The position numbers and the translations under genes were made by a program. From positions 62,001 to 126,000 of the forward strand of contig CALODL010000001.1 of assembly GCA_942492115.1 (NCBI GenBank): a stretch of 64,000 nucleotides of DNA, in the 5' to 3' direction. This document shows positions 1 to 8,241 of the stretch, in pieces. Within the stretch, counting starts at the first letter, position 1. Each line of letters starts with the position of its first letter. The stretch comes from CALODL01 sp942492115. Lineage in GTDB: Bacteria; Planctomycetota; Phycisphaerae; UBA1845; CAIVHJ01. A model generated the notes under the pieces. The model saw only the letters and a program-made list of their open reading frames with translations. It had not been told where the DNA came from and searched no databases.

Positions 1-2
1 GT

Positions 3-959
3 CATGCGGTGTGGACCCCGGCTGAGGACGGCATTGACGCGGCCCTGGTGGCTGCGCCGCTATGGACCGAACGTGGTCGAATTGGCTTCATTTATGCTGA
101 TTCACGCGAAAGCAAGCGCCGAATTTCGGCCGCTGATCTCGATTTCATGATTGCGTTGGCACGAGTCATTACGACCCACTTGATTCGCGTATTCGAACAC
201 CACGGACGTCAGCGACAAGCCCTATCGATCGCCGAAAACGCAGTCGTTCAGGCGATTCAATCGAAACTCGATCCGAAATCACTGCCTGATTGGCCTACTC
301 TGCAGGTTGCCGTGCATTGTCGCCCGGGACAGTCGTCCAGTGGCGATGTCTACGATGTGATGGAGTTGCCTAATCACGCTGCGGCTTTTCTCATCGGTCA
401 TGTATACGCGGCGTCGGTTCGCGCTGCGATCAGCATGGTCGAGATTCGAACAGCATTCCGCATTGCAGTTCTGCACGCAGATATGCCGCATGTCATGTTG
501 AGTGAACTGAACTGGTTGCTGTGTCACCATGCCAACCCCGTAACAATGGACTGCGCGGTCGTACTGGTCGACCCTAACAATGGAGCGCTGTTGCATGCCG
601 TCGCGGGTCAACCCGGGGTCGTGGTCATCGGGCGGAGCGGCGAGCCACGCCGTCTGGACACTGCATGTGGACCCAAGCTGGGACAGCCGGTCAGTGCCGG
701 CGCATTCAAGACCAGCAAAGGCCTGCTGGGGCAGCGTGAATCTCTGGCCCTGTTTACGCCAGGCGTGCGTGAAGTGTGCGCTCCCGGCGGTGCGGCCCTG
801 GGATACGACGCTCTGCTCGAACTCCTGTGCGACGGTTTCGGGGCATCGGCCCGATCGGCGCTTGCGGACACGGTTGCTGAGCTCGATTCGTTCTCTGGGG
901 GCGTGCCGCCGAAGCAGGATACGACTCTGCTCATCGCCCATCGCGCCGCCGAATCGTAG
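3..959 (+). CDS. PP2C/SpoIIE-type phosphatase-like regulator, 5'-truncated by window edge
   Basis: The frame is open to the first base, so the true start lies upstream. About 60 residues resemble the end of a GAF domain (GFIYADSRESKRRIS then a helix), followed by an RsbU/SpoIIE-like PP2C domain: a conserved SGDVYD first metal motif, a strand matching the usual fDatl...D...l.ha.aG region, and a C-terminal QDTTLLIAHR strand. In the family these enzymes dephosphorylate anti-sigma-antagonist proteins. Oddly, the second motif reads FLIGHVYAAS instead of iGDv.GhG, and the late yTDG motif reads FTPGV. At least two metal-binding Asp residues are therefore replaced. It may be a catalytically dead pseudophosphatase acting as a binding module. 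Assignment to the fold is fairly sure; activity is doubtful. Confidence 0.7.
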   Translation, partial: HAVWTPAEDGIDAALVAAPLWTERGRIGFIYADSRESKRRISAADLDFMIALARVITTHLIRVFEHHGRQRQALSIAENAVVQAIQSKLDPKSLPDWPTLQVAVHCRPGQSSSGDVYDVMELPNHAAAFLIGHVYAASVRAAISMVEIRTAFRIAVLHADMPHVMLSELNWLLCHHANPVTMDCAVVLVDPNNGALLHAVAGQPGVVVIGRSGEPRRLDTACGPKLGQPVSAGAFKTSKGLLGQRESLALFTPGVREVCAPGGAALGYDALLELLCDGFGASARSALADTVAELDSFSGGVPPKQDTTLLIAHRAAES

Positions 960-1062
960 AACCACGGAGGGCCGATAATGTCTCACAGCGGTGCTGCCGC
1001 GCGCAACTGTATTGTTGCAAGGGAGATGCGGTCTGGGAACGCTCCGTTGAGCCGGAATCGCC

Positions 1063-1091
1063 TTGTCGGTCGTCTGGTCGTGGCGTAGACT
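1063..1091 (+). promoter_or_regulatory. Candidate sigma-70-type promoter before the CAP lipoprotein gene
   Basis: TTGTCG at 1063-1068 and TAGACT at 1086-1091 are separated by 17 bases, each matching four of six consensus positions. They lie about 60 bases upstream of the ATG at 1154. This is pattern matching only. Confidence 0.3.
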
Positions 1092-1153
1092 CTAATTCAG
1101 GAGATTCCTGACATCACCATTTGGTTGCCGATAACTCCAGACAGGCACCCTGC

Positions 1154-1825
1154 ATGACGCTGAATCCGATTCATCTGATACGCAAATATGTCTTATCGAC
1201 CCTCTGTGGCTCGATGATCTTGTGTGCAAGTGGTTGTGACGCTGGCGTTTCTGTCTTTGGGCAGAACTTTGCGTTCCTCGGGGGAAGTTGCATCAATGTC
1301 GATGACAGTGAAGCGATGATCCACGATGTCCTCGCGCAGATCAATGCGGCACGCGTCGAACGCGGCATGTTTGCCGTGGTTCTTGATGACGAACTGTCGG
1401 AGTTTTCGGCGGAGTGGGCCTGCACGATGATCGAAGAAGGATTCTTCGCTCACGACGATCCCACAACGGGTGAGAGCTTCGAGGACCGCTGGATCACCAG
1501 TCAGTTCAAATGCCACCATGGTGGCGAGATTCTCGCGGTGGCTTACGAGACGCCAGAAGATGTCTATGCACAGTGGATGGACAGTGAACAGCACCGCATC
1601 CAGATCCTCGAGAACAACTTCCGACGCATGGGGATGTCCGTGAAATCAAACGGCCAGGATCTCTTCTGGGTCGTCCACTTCATGGATGGTCCATGCGATG
1701 ATCATGCCCGGCAACTCGCCCCGTCCGAGCCGATCACGGGCGGCCTCGCCCCCGTGCCGCCGCTGCCGACTGCACGCGAAATCACGCCACAAGCGGGCGA
1801 TCCTGACGATTCCGAACGAGAATAA
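1154..1825 (+). CDS. CAP (SCP/PR-1-like) domain lipoprotein
   Basis: The 223-residue product starts at the ATG that gives a clean signal peptide (positively charged start, hydrophobic core, lipobox-like ASGC), so it is probably exported and lipidated. The mature part has a CAP domain. It contains FFAHDDP (first His), GGEILA (first Glu), a PED/Q-W-MDS segment, and EQHRIQILENNFRRMGM (second His and the usual S..HR.nil core). The His/Glu pairs typical of CAP cavities appear present. Bacterial CAP proteins of the YkwD type are secreted proteins of mostly unknown activity. The tail after about residue 190 is proline-rich and probably disordered. It converges with and overlaps the ABC permease gene on the other strand by 44 bases. 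An upstream TTG at 1121 is a possible but less likely start. Confidence 0.8.
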   Translation: MTLNPIHLIRKYVLSTLCGSMILCASGCDAGVSVFGQNFAFLGGSCINVDDSEAMIHDVLAQINAARVERGMFAVVLDDELSEFSAEWACTMIEEGFFAHDDPTTGESFEDRWITSQFKCHHGGEILAVAYETPEDVYAQWMDSEQHRIQILENNFRRMGMSVKSNGQDLFWVVHFMDGPCDDHARQLAPSEPITGGLAPVPPLPTAREITPQAGDPDDSERE

Positions 1826-2819
1826 TCAGAAAAAATATTCCACCGAGCACATTGGTCATGACCCCGACAGGGAGTTCGGTTGCGTTCCGTCCAGCGGTGC
1901 TCCACGCCATGATATTGCGCGCCAGGCAATCACACAGCGGCAGTAGCGAAATGCCCATCAATGCGCATGCGGGAATCAGGACTCGGTGGCTCGGGCCGAC
2001 CAGAGAACGCATGGTGTGCGGGACGAGCAGGCCGACAAATGCAATCGGGCCGCACAACGACACGACTCCAGCAGTCAGCAAAGAAGCACAAAAATAGCCG
2101 AGCGCCCGGATACGTCGCACATTGACCCCACGGCTGCCGGCGACGATTTCTCCCATCATCAGCAGGTCGAGCTCCCGGTGGCACAGCGTCAGCACCACGG
2201 CGGCGACGGCGACGCCGCTGCCAATGAACCACATTGCCGAGACAGTTTGCTCCGATGCGGCGTTGAGATTGCCAAGAAGCCAGCCGACCAGCCTGCGGGC
2301 TTCGTGTACGTCCGCAATGTACTGGGTCAGAATGATCCCGGCGCCGCAGATGAAGTTGATGCTGACCCCGGCAAGCAGCAGGGTTGAGGTCGGGGACTCC
2401 GGGCGCAATTGTGCCACGCCGTAGACTGCCGCGATCACCACGCCGGCCCCCAGGGCCGCGACGAGACTCTTGTCGACACCTCCCATCCAGTCAGGGGCAA
2501 AGCCCAGTGTTCCGAAGATCGCGATCGCGAGGGTCGCTCCACTCGAGACCCCGAGCGTGAATGGCGTGGCCAGCGGATTGCGAAAGAGGGCCTGAAACGT
2601 CATGCCGGCCAACGCCAGGCCGCATCCGGCGATCATTCCCAGAACGATCCGCGGTTGACGCAGATCGCTGATGACCCTTTGCTCCAGGAGCTCATCGAAT
2701 GTCTGGCTGCTGATGTACGGCAGCACAAACCACGTGACACCTACGAGCCCGATGAGTATGAGAAACACCACGGTTGTCGACCATCTCGCCCGGGACATGT
2801 TCATCGAGGTATCGCCCAT
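1782..2819 (-). CDS. BtuC/FecCD-family ABC importer permease
   Basis: A 345-residue polytopic protein of the FecCD family (B12, siderophore or heme uptake), near the usual length of about 330. Recognisable parts are the N-terminal membrane helix, the RQPRIVLGMIAGCGLALAGM segment, FRNPLATPFTLGVSSGA, the LAGVSINFICGAGI helix, and the C-terminal GPIAFVGLLVPHTMRSLVG...LLPLCDCLAR coupling region. It would dimerise in the inner membrane with the ATPase encoded just upstream (19-base overlap) and receive substrate from the BtuF-like protein. ATG at 2819 is used; in-frame ATGs at 2804 and 2798 are alternatives, and no strong Shine-Dalgarno decides between them. It is the last gene of the seven-gene minus-strand operon. 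Substrate is not settled by sequence. Confidence 0.9.
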   Translation of the reverse strand: MGDTSMNMSRARWSTTVVFLILIGLVGVTWFVLPYISSQTFDELLEQRVISDLRQPRIVLGMIAGCGLALAGMTFQALFRNPLATPFTLGVSSGATLAIAIFGTLGFAPDWMGGVDKSLVAALGAGVVIAAVYGVAQLRPESPTSTLLLAGVSINFICGAGIILTQYIADVHEARRLVGWLLGNLNAASEQTVSAMWFIGSGVAVAAVVLTLCHRELDLLMMGEIVAGSRGVNVRRIRALGYFCASLLTAGVVSLCGPIAFVGLLVPHTMRSLVGPSHRVLIPACALMGISLLPLCDCLARNIMAWSTAGRNATELPVGVMTNVLGGIFFLIILVRNRQDRPLVA

Positions 2820-3580
2820 GTGCCGCCGGCGCTGCGCGCGGGCAGGTCAAAGCCTGTATCGAAAATGCGCTGCAGCGGAGCAGGCTGTAACACGCCCGAG
2901 ATGTGGTCGTCGATGATCAGTCCGCCGTCACGCAAGGCGAGGACCCGTGCCTCCATACTCACCGCCACATTGAGGTCATGACTGACAAATACCAGAGTCC
3001 GACCGGCGCGCGACAGCGTGTCGAGCATGTTGAGCACGTCGACTTGATGACGCGGATCCAGCGCGGTCGTGGGTTCGTCCAACAGCAGCACGGGGCTTTC
3101 CTGAGCCATGGCGGCGGCGATCCAGACCATCTGGCGTTGCCCTGCAGACAGTTGACTGACCAAACGGTCACGGATGGGCCGAAGGTCGCAGGCGTTGAGC
3201 GCCTGCTCGACCATGGTCCGATCCTGCGCTGTGTGCAGGCCGATGATATTGTGATGGGCATAGCGACCTGCAGCAACCATGTCGTATACGGTAAACCCGG
3301 TGAAGCCGTCGTAGTGCTGCGGAACATAGGCCATATGCGTGGCGATACGTTTGCGCGGCCCTACCTGAGCCAGCGGGACGTCGTTGAGGCGGATCTCGCC
3401 CCGCGTCGGGTGCAGAATACCCATCAGCGCAAGCAACAGTGACGTCTTGCCGGCGCCATTGGGGCCGATGATGGCCACGCGTTCACCACTCGTGATCTCG
3501 AAGCTGACGTCCTTCAGGACGGTCTGAGTGCCTCGTGTGACGGTGAGCGAATCGGCAGCAAGAATGGCGTCGGCGCTCAT
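2801..3580 (-). CDS. BtuD/FecE-type ABC importer ATP-binding protein
   Basis: A 259-residue nucleotide-binding subunit. Walker A is GPNGAGKTS, the signature is LSAGQRQMVWIA, Walker B is PVLLLDEPTTALD, and the switch His is in VFVSHD. The LSAGQ signature and overall length fit the siderophore/B12 (FecE/BtuD) group. The chosen ATG begins one base after the TGA of the upstream binding-protein gene (TGA-C-ATG), which strongly suggests translational coupling. A longer in-frame start at 3628 would lie inside the previous gene. It energises import through the permease encoded next. Confidence 0.92.
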   Translation of the reverse strand: MSADAILAADSLTVTRGTQTVLKDVSFEITSGERVAIIGPNGAGKTSLLLALMGILHPTRGEIRLNDVPLAQVGPRKRIATHMAYVPQHYDGFTGFTVYDMVAAGRYAHHNIIGLHTAQDRTMVEQALNACDLRPIRDRLVSQLSAGQRQMVWIAAAMAQESPVLLLDEPTTALDPRHQVDVLNMLDTLSRAGRTLVFVSHDLNVAVSMEARVLALRDGGLIIDDHISGVLQPAPLQRIFDTGFDLPARSAGGTWAIPR

Positions 3581-3581
3581 G

Positions 3582-4505
3582 TCAATCGGTGCAATCGTCC
3601 AGCGTGGTGATGATGTCGTGGAGTGCAATATTGACCCGGGCGCCCGGGATCATTGCGGTGCTCTCGGTAAGGCTGCATACACGCCGACGCTCAATCGCCG
3701 GCACCATCCGCATGTTGGACCAGCTGCGATAGAACGTATCTGCGTTGATGGCCTTGGACTGTGGACGAAATTCAAGAATCACATCGGGCCTGGCGGCGAC
3801 GAGTTGTTCCAATGACAGAGGCGTCCATGGGCGATCGACGACATCACTCGCTGCGTTGCCGTAACCTGCACGGCGCAAGAGTTCATCCATGTGTCCTTTG
3901 GGGCCAGCTACGAAGATAGAGCCTGGTTCAAGCGGCAGGTCGGTGATGCTGAACAGCACGCGGACGTGCCGGTGATTGCCCGCGCGCTCGGTCAGCCTTC
4001 GAATGTCGTCACTCAAATGGGTCACGAGGCGTCGAGCAGTCTTCGGGCGTGCACAGGCCTGCCCCAATTCGTCAATGGCCCGGTAGAGCTCGTCGAGCGT
4101 CTCATCGGGCAGGGTCACCACCTGCAGCTTGAGGCTTTTGAGGGTGTCGGAGAGCGTCTGGCGACTCCCTTCGGTAATGAGCACGAGGTCCGGCTTGAGG
4201 GCGAGGATAGCTTCGAGGTTGGTATCGGTCTGCCCTCCGACGATCCGGGCCCGCTCAACAGCGGGGGGCCACTTGCAGAATTGCGTGCGTCCGACGACGC
4301 GGTCGGCGAGCCCGAGAGCAGCGCACAATTCCGTGGCACTGGGCGCGATACTGACAATCCGTTGCGGGCCGAGAGTCGTTTCGTCGGGGTGGATATCTGG
4401 CGCGACAGTGTAGTCGGTAGGGGTATCCTTCGTGCCCTGGGCCGCGAGAACCACAGGCACGGCCCACGCCAGGAATGCCCCAAGTGTCGTGCAGAATAAT
4501 CTCAT
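3582..4505 (-). CDS. BtuF/FecB-type periplasmic substrate-binding protein
   Basis: A 307-residue product with a hydrophobic N-terminal signal segment (about residues 3-21) and a class III helical-backbone binding fold. The motif RIVSIAPSATELCAALGLADRVVG, then a FCKWPP stretch and a GG-T--NLE--LALKPDLVL segment, are characteristic of BtuF-like cobalamin or heme/siderophore binders. The second lobe has DRPWTPLSLEQLVAARPDVILE. It should deliver its ligand to the BtuC/BtuD-like pair encoded immediately downstream. Its ATG overlaps the stop of the preceding gene as ATGA. The FCKWPP stretch resembles the YCDYPPE segment of cobalamin binders, so B12 is the favoured guess, but siderophore is possible. 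No B12 riboswitch was recognised upstream. Confidence 0.85.
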   Translation of the reverse strand: MRLFCTTLGAFLAWAVPVVLAAQGTKDTPTDYTVAPDIHPDETTLGPQRIVSIAPSATELCAALGLADRVVGRTQFCKWPPAVERARIVGGQTDTNLEAILALKPDLVLITEGSRQTLSDTLKSLKLQVVTLPDETLDELYRAIDELGQACARPKTARRLVTHLSDDIRRLTERAGNHRHVRVLFSITDLPLEPGSIFVAGPKGHMDELLRRAGYGNAASDVVDRPWTPLSLEQLVAARPDVILEFRPQSKAINADTFYRSWSNMRMVPAIERRRVCSLTESTAMIPGARVNIALHDIITTLDDCTD

Positions 4506-5014
4506 TTCAGATCTTCGAGCGGGTCCCGCAAGCTTACGGGGGGGCCGATGATTTCGCGGAGGACGATGGCCCGGCGGAGATCACGGGGAGTGAGTCGTCG
4601 TGGGCGATCCGGAGCGGGTTGCCTTTCGGTCTCCTTGGTTGGTGTACCTGTTTGCTTGCGCGCCAGATAGCCTATTTGCGCGGCGTGTTCCGTCGGGGTG
4701 ACCCGCTGCCGACCAACTGGAGGCCGTTTCTCAGAAGCGCGTCGTGCAAGGGGGAGCTGGGTTGGCTGCGTCGGGCCAGGGCGGGCCTGTGTCCGCTTCG
4801 AGACCGTGGTCGGGCGCGCAACCGGCGGAGCGTTCATTGCGGGCGCAGGTTCGCCGTCGGTCACTTCATCCTCGAGAATTTCCGGGAGCTCGCCTTCTTT
4901 TTTCTTCTTGAGGAGTCCACCGAGGCCGGACAACACCGTGATCAACAGGAATGCGATGAGGCCCGGTAGATCCGAGCTATCGAAAGCCAGCAGGTCGCGT
5001 GCGTACGGGATCAT
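4502..5014 (-). CDS. Small membrane-anchored protein encoded between FloA and an ABC importer
   Basis: A 170-residue protein with one N-terminal membrane helix (LPGLIAFLLITVLSGLGGLL, about residues 16-35) followed by KKKKEGE, so the long tail should be cytoplasmic. The middle is Pro/Ala/Arg-rich and probably disordered. The end has an ordered motif, LTPRDLRRAIVLREIIGPP, then VSLR. I recall this kind of C-terminal R-R-A-I-V-L-EI-GPP-LR tail in planctomycete proteins next to flotillin genes, which suggests a partner or adaptor of FloA. Function is unknown. The ATG overlaps the floA stop (TGATG), so coupling is expected. The preceding TTG is less likely as a start. Confidence 0.75.
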   Translation of the reverse strand: MIPYARDLLAFDSSDLPGLIAFLLITVLSGLGGLLKKKKEGELPEILEDEVTDGEPAPAMNAPPVARPTTVSKRTQARPGPTQPTQLPLARRASEKRPPVGRQRVTPTEHAAQIGYLARKQTGTPTKETERQPAPDRPRRLTPRDLRRAIVLREIIGPPVSLRDPLEDLK

Positions 5015-6045
5015 CAATTGCCATCACCCTTGGGGTTGTCCGGTTTGCCTATCGCGTCACGCATATTGGTGTCCGAGACGATATTTCGCATACGGTAATA
5101 ATCCATGATACCCATGTGGCCCGCACGGAAGGCATCGGCCATGGCCTTGGGGACTTCGGCCTCGGCCAGGACGACCTTGGCCCGGTTCTCCTCGACTGTG
5201 GCCGTCATCTCCGCCTCACGGGCAACGGCCATGGCGCGACGTTTTTCCGCTTCGGCCTTGAAGCGTTTGGTATCGGCTTCGGCCTGGTCGGCCTGCAGCT
5301 CCGCACCGATGTTGCGACCGACATCGACGTCCGCGATGTCGATCGACAAAATAGCGAAGGCCGTCCCGGCATCGAGCGAACGCGACAACACCGATTTCGT
5401 GATCATGTCCGGGTTCTCCAGAACATCCTTGTGCGTTGCCGCGGATCCGATCGCACTGACGATCCCCTCGCCAACGCGAGCGATGATTGTTTCCTCCGTC
5501 GCACCACCAATCAGCTGGGCGAGGTTGGTTCGAACGGTCACGCGGGCCCGGGCTTTGAGTTGAATGCCATCTTTGGCCACCGCGTCGACGGTGTCCTTGC
5601 CCCCACCGGACCGCGGGCAGTCGATGACTTTGGGATTGACGCTCGTATGTACGGCGTCGAGCACATCGCGGCCGGCGAGGTCGATCGCCGTGGCTGTCTT
5701 CCAGTTGAGATCGATGGCCGCCCGGTTGGCGGAAATGAGGGCATGAATCACATTGAGTATCCGGCCGCCAGCCAGGTAGTGGCTCTCGAGATCGTTGGTC
5801 GAAATGTCGTGCAGGGCTGCCTTGACCAGTTGAATTTTGGCCTGAACGATCGTGCGCAGGTTGACTTTCCGGAGGCGCATACCGATGAGATCGGTGATGC
5901 TTACATTTGCTTTGCTGAAGAACGCTTGCAGCCACAAACCAAGGAACTGCGCGAGCACGGCAAAGATAACGAGGCCGATGACGATGATCACGACCATGAT
6001 CGCGATAAACCAACCGTTCGATTGGGCCAAAAGCCAATCACTCAT
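5014..6045 (-). CDS. floA: Flotillin-like membrane-domain protein FloA (SPFH)
   Basis: A 343-residue protein of the FloA/YqfA family: short N-terminal region, hairpin-like hydrophobic segment (FIAIMVVIIVIGLVIFAVLAQ), the SPFH core (LIGMRLRKVNLRTIVQAKIQLVKA, RAAIDLNWKTATAIDLAGRDV, VRTNLAQLIGGATEETIIARVGEGIVSAIGS) and an Ala/Glu-rich coiled coil with E-A repeats (QADQAEADTKRFKAEAEKRR). FloA scaffolds functional membrane microdomains and works with NfeD proteins. The ATG at 6045 has AAAGGA about seven bases upstream. A longer frame to 6144 has no typical FloA sequence. It lies 25 bases after the short nfeD gene and overlaps the next gene. Confidence 0.95.
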   Translation of the reverse strand: MSDWLLAQSNGWFIAIMVVIIVIGLVIFAVLAQFLGLWLQAFFSKANVSITDLIGMRLRKVNLRTIVQAKIQLVKAALHDISTNDLESHYLAGGRILNVIHALISANRAAIDLNWKTATAIDLAGRDVLDAVHTSVNPKVIDCPRSGGGKDTVDAVAKDGIQLKARARVTVRTNLAQLIGGATEETIIARVGEGIVSAIGSAATHKDVLENPDMITKSVLSRSLDAGTAFAILSIDIADVDVGRNIGAELQADQAEADTKRFKAEAEKRRAMAVAREAEMTATVEENRAKVVLAEAEVPKAMADAFRAGHMGIMDYYRMRNIVSDTNMRDAIGKPDNPKGDGN

Positions 6046-6070
6046 GACAGAATCCTTTCCTGATGCCTGA

Positions 6071-6565
6071 TCAGGCCTGTGGGTCGCCGGGCCGAACCTC
6101 GAGTTCGCGTCCGCGAATTCCGATGGCCACGACCTGCGTGCCATTATCGATCATTCCACTCTCGGCGACGCAACTGATTCGTCGCCCGTCGATGATGCAA
6201 GTCCCGACTGGACGTAGCGCGGTCACGGCTCGGCCGGTCGTCCCGACATAGTCTTTGAGAACCTCGATGTCGTCGCCCATCGCCGCGGCCATGGGGGAGT
6301 CAGGCGCCAGTTGGCGTCCAAACGGTGTCTTATAGAACATCTTGACGCCCACGATCATGACCGTGGGGACCAGTACGACAGCGGTCATCAGGGCGGTGTG
6401 GCCGTAGGCATTGCTGCCTTCTACGAGGTATGCGCGGTAGATGGCATAAACCAGAAACCCACCACCGGCGATACTGAGCAACCCGTACGACGGAACGAAG
6501 ATCTCCGCAATCAGGATGATGATGCCAAGCGAGAAGAGCAACACGATGATACTGAAGTCACTCAT
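6071..6565 (-). CDS. Short NfeD-family protein (membrane part plus OB-fold domain)
   Basis: A 164-residue protein. The N-terminal part has two or three membrane helices (IIVLLFSLGIIILIAEIFVPSYG, then the GGGFLVYAIYRAY and ALMTAVVLVPTVMIVG segments). The C-terminal part (about 95-160) is the NfeD OB-fold: DYVGTTGRAVTALRPVGTCIIDGRRISCVAESGMIDNGTQVVAI, with the usual G--G-----LRP-G---I-G-R--v---G--i--G--V pattern. NfeD OB domains are thought to interact with the FloA SPFH protein encoded directly downstream. Its start overlaps the stop of the upstream protease gene by four bases (ATGA type). It lacks the protease domain, as in the NfeD1b type. Confidence 0.9.
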   Translation of the reverse strand: MSDFSIIVLLFSLGIIILIAEIFVPSYGLLSIAGGGFLVYAIYRAYLVEGSNAYGHTALMTAVVLVPTVMIVGVKMFYKTPFGRQLAPDSPMAAAMGDDIEVLKDYVGTTGRAVTALRPVGTCIIDGRRISCVAESGMIDNGTQVVAIGIRGRELEVRPGDPQA

Positions 6566-8241
6566 GTCTCTTGCTGAACCTCACGTACGATGACATGGTT
6601 TCCGGTGCGTGATATGACCTCGACCGTGCATCCAGCTTCGACCAGTTCTCCCTGGGTCAACACGTCGACCAGGGTAGATCCGAATCGAGCCTTGCCAGAT
6701 GGACGCAATTGGCTTTCGGTGACCCCAAGATTGCCAAGCATGACCACGCCGTGATAGATGTCCTGCTCGCCGTGCCTGTTTGCAGTGTTGTCAAAGTTCG
6801 GATTGGCCGGGATCAAGTTTCTGAAATACGGCACATAGGGCAAGTAGCGGCTGATCAGAACCATGCCGACGAGGGTCATACCCATCGACATGCCCAGAAC
6901 TTTGACGCCGGTTCGCAGCCCGTCAAAAGACGCGGGCAGGCTGGGCCAGTAAATCGGGAGAGGTTGATCGGGCTCCGGGGGCATGAATGTTGCCAGCAGG
7001 CCGATGATTAGAAAGACCAACCCGGTCACGCCAGCGACCCCGAATCCAGGGATGACGAATACCTCGACGAACAGCAGGCCGATCCCGAGGATGACGAACA
7101 GGATCTCCCAGACGTTGGCCAGGCCGGTCACATAGGGTGCCCCGAGCAGGACGACCAGGGCAGCGACTGCGAGAAGTCCCGGCAGTCCCAGCCCCGGCGC
7201 TTTCATTTCGGTGTAGGTACCCATCCCGACCATGGCGATGAGGAACATGCGCACCATCGGCGAAGTCAGCCACGACACCAGATCCTCGGACCACGTGCTC
7301 TCGAAACGGGCGATTGCTCCGGTAGCGCCGTAACGTTCCTGCAGCTCTTTTTCTGTTCGGACGATCGCCTTCGAAAAGCCGAGAGCAAAAGCCTGTGACT
7401 GATCCATGGTCAGCAGCTTGTTGTCAGGGACGACGGGTTGGCGGACGTTTTTCTCTTCGTTGTCACGGGGATCGATATAGGTCTTGACGAGTTGCCATTC
7501 GACTTTCTTGTCGACCATCCGCGAGGCCCAGCTGCCTTCCTTGGCTTCGCCAAAGAGTTCTTCCTTCTCCTCCCGTGTTACGAAGCGGCGTTCCGCGGTG
7601 GTCTTGTGTTCGATCCACCACACTTCGATTTCGTGACGGACGAACGAATCACACAACAATGGGTCGTAGCCGACGCGGGTGGCGGCACTGTCGAAGACGG
7701 CGAGGACATAGCTCTCGATCTTGGCGTCCAGGGCCGGATCCTGGGTTGTCGACGCTCCGCCCGGGCCCATGAGGATGACACCACAATCCCCGATCAGCGA
7801 GTAGGGGGTCATGATGATCTCGTCGCAGGCCATGGAGATCATGGTGCCGCCGGAGATGGCCTCGTCGCGGACCCATGCGACAGTCTTGATCCCCTGGTCT
7901 TCCGAGATCCTGCGAAGGTATTTGCAGATGTCGACGCTACTGGAGACCAGGCCGCCGGGCGTATTCAGTTCAATGACGATGACCGTCGCGCCATCGGCGA
8001 TGGCTTCGTTTCCACGCCGTTCGATGCTTTCCGCGACGACGTCGTCGATCATCTGGTGGATCGTCAGAATAGCGATCCGGGCCGGCTGTCTGGCAGATGG
8101 CGGAGTGGGCTGCAGCAGGAGGCTCGCACATAGTGCTGCTGCGGTCACGATGCCCAGGAAGCCGGCCGTCGCACGTCGTCGATGTCCAGCGGCCAATGAA
8201 TTGGACAGGGTGCCGATATGCGGGGAGGTGGAGCGACGCAT
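6562..8241 (-). CDS. Membrane-bound ClpP-class serine protease with NfeD domain
   Basis: A 559-residue long-form NfeD protein. After an N-terminal signal/anchor (AGFLGIVTAAALCASLLLQP) comes a ClpP-like serine protease domain: VIELNTPGGLVSSSVDI then DEAISGGTMISMACDEIIMTP. Ser130 sits where the nucleophile of this class lies. The middle has four or five membrane helices (MVRMFLIAMVGMGTYTEMKAPGLGLPGLLAV and following), and the end has an NfeD OB domain (GNLGVTESQLRPSGKARFGSTLVDVLTQG). An insertion of roughly 100 residues with charged sequence lies between protease and membrane parts. ATG at 8241 has AAAGGT at good spacing; longer frames upstream read through the probable promoter. First gene of the FloA operon; likely membrane quality control. 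Confidence 0.9.
   Translation of the reverse strand: MRRSTSPHIGTLSNSLAAGHRRRATAGFLGIVTAAALCASLLLQPTPPSARQPARIAILTIHQMIDDVVAESIERRGNEAIADGATVIVIELNTPGGLVSSSVDICKYLRRISEDQGIKTVAWVRDEAISGGTMISMACDEIIMTPYSLIGDCGVILMGPGGASTTQDPALDAKIESYVLAVFDSAATRVGYDPLLCDSFVRHEIEVWWIEHKTTAERRFVTREEKEELFGEAKEGSWASRMVDKKVEWQLVKTYIDPRDNEEKNVRQPVVPDNKLLTMDQSQAFALGFSKAIVRTEKELQERYGATGAIARFESTWSEDLVSWLTSPMVRMFLIAMVGMGTYTEMKAPGLGLPGLLAVAALVVLLGAPYVTGLANVWEILFVILGIGLLFVEVFVIPGFGVAGVTGLVFLIIGLLATFMPPEPDQPLPIYWPSLPASFDGLRTGVKVLGMSMGMTLVGMVLISRYLPYVPYFRNLIPANPNFDNTANRHGEQDIYHGVVMLGNLGVTESQLRPSGKARFGSTLVDVLTQGELVEAGCTVEVISRTGNHVIVREVQQET

Noticed and set aside
4506..5100. Possible cobalamin riboswitch before the BtuF-like gene
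   Set aside because: The gene is embedded in an overlapping operon, so there is no leader space. No B12-box-like sequence was seen there or in the 8242-8584 promoter region.
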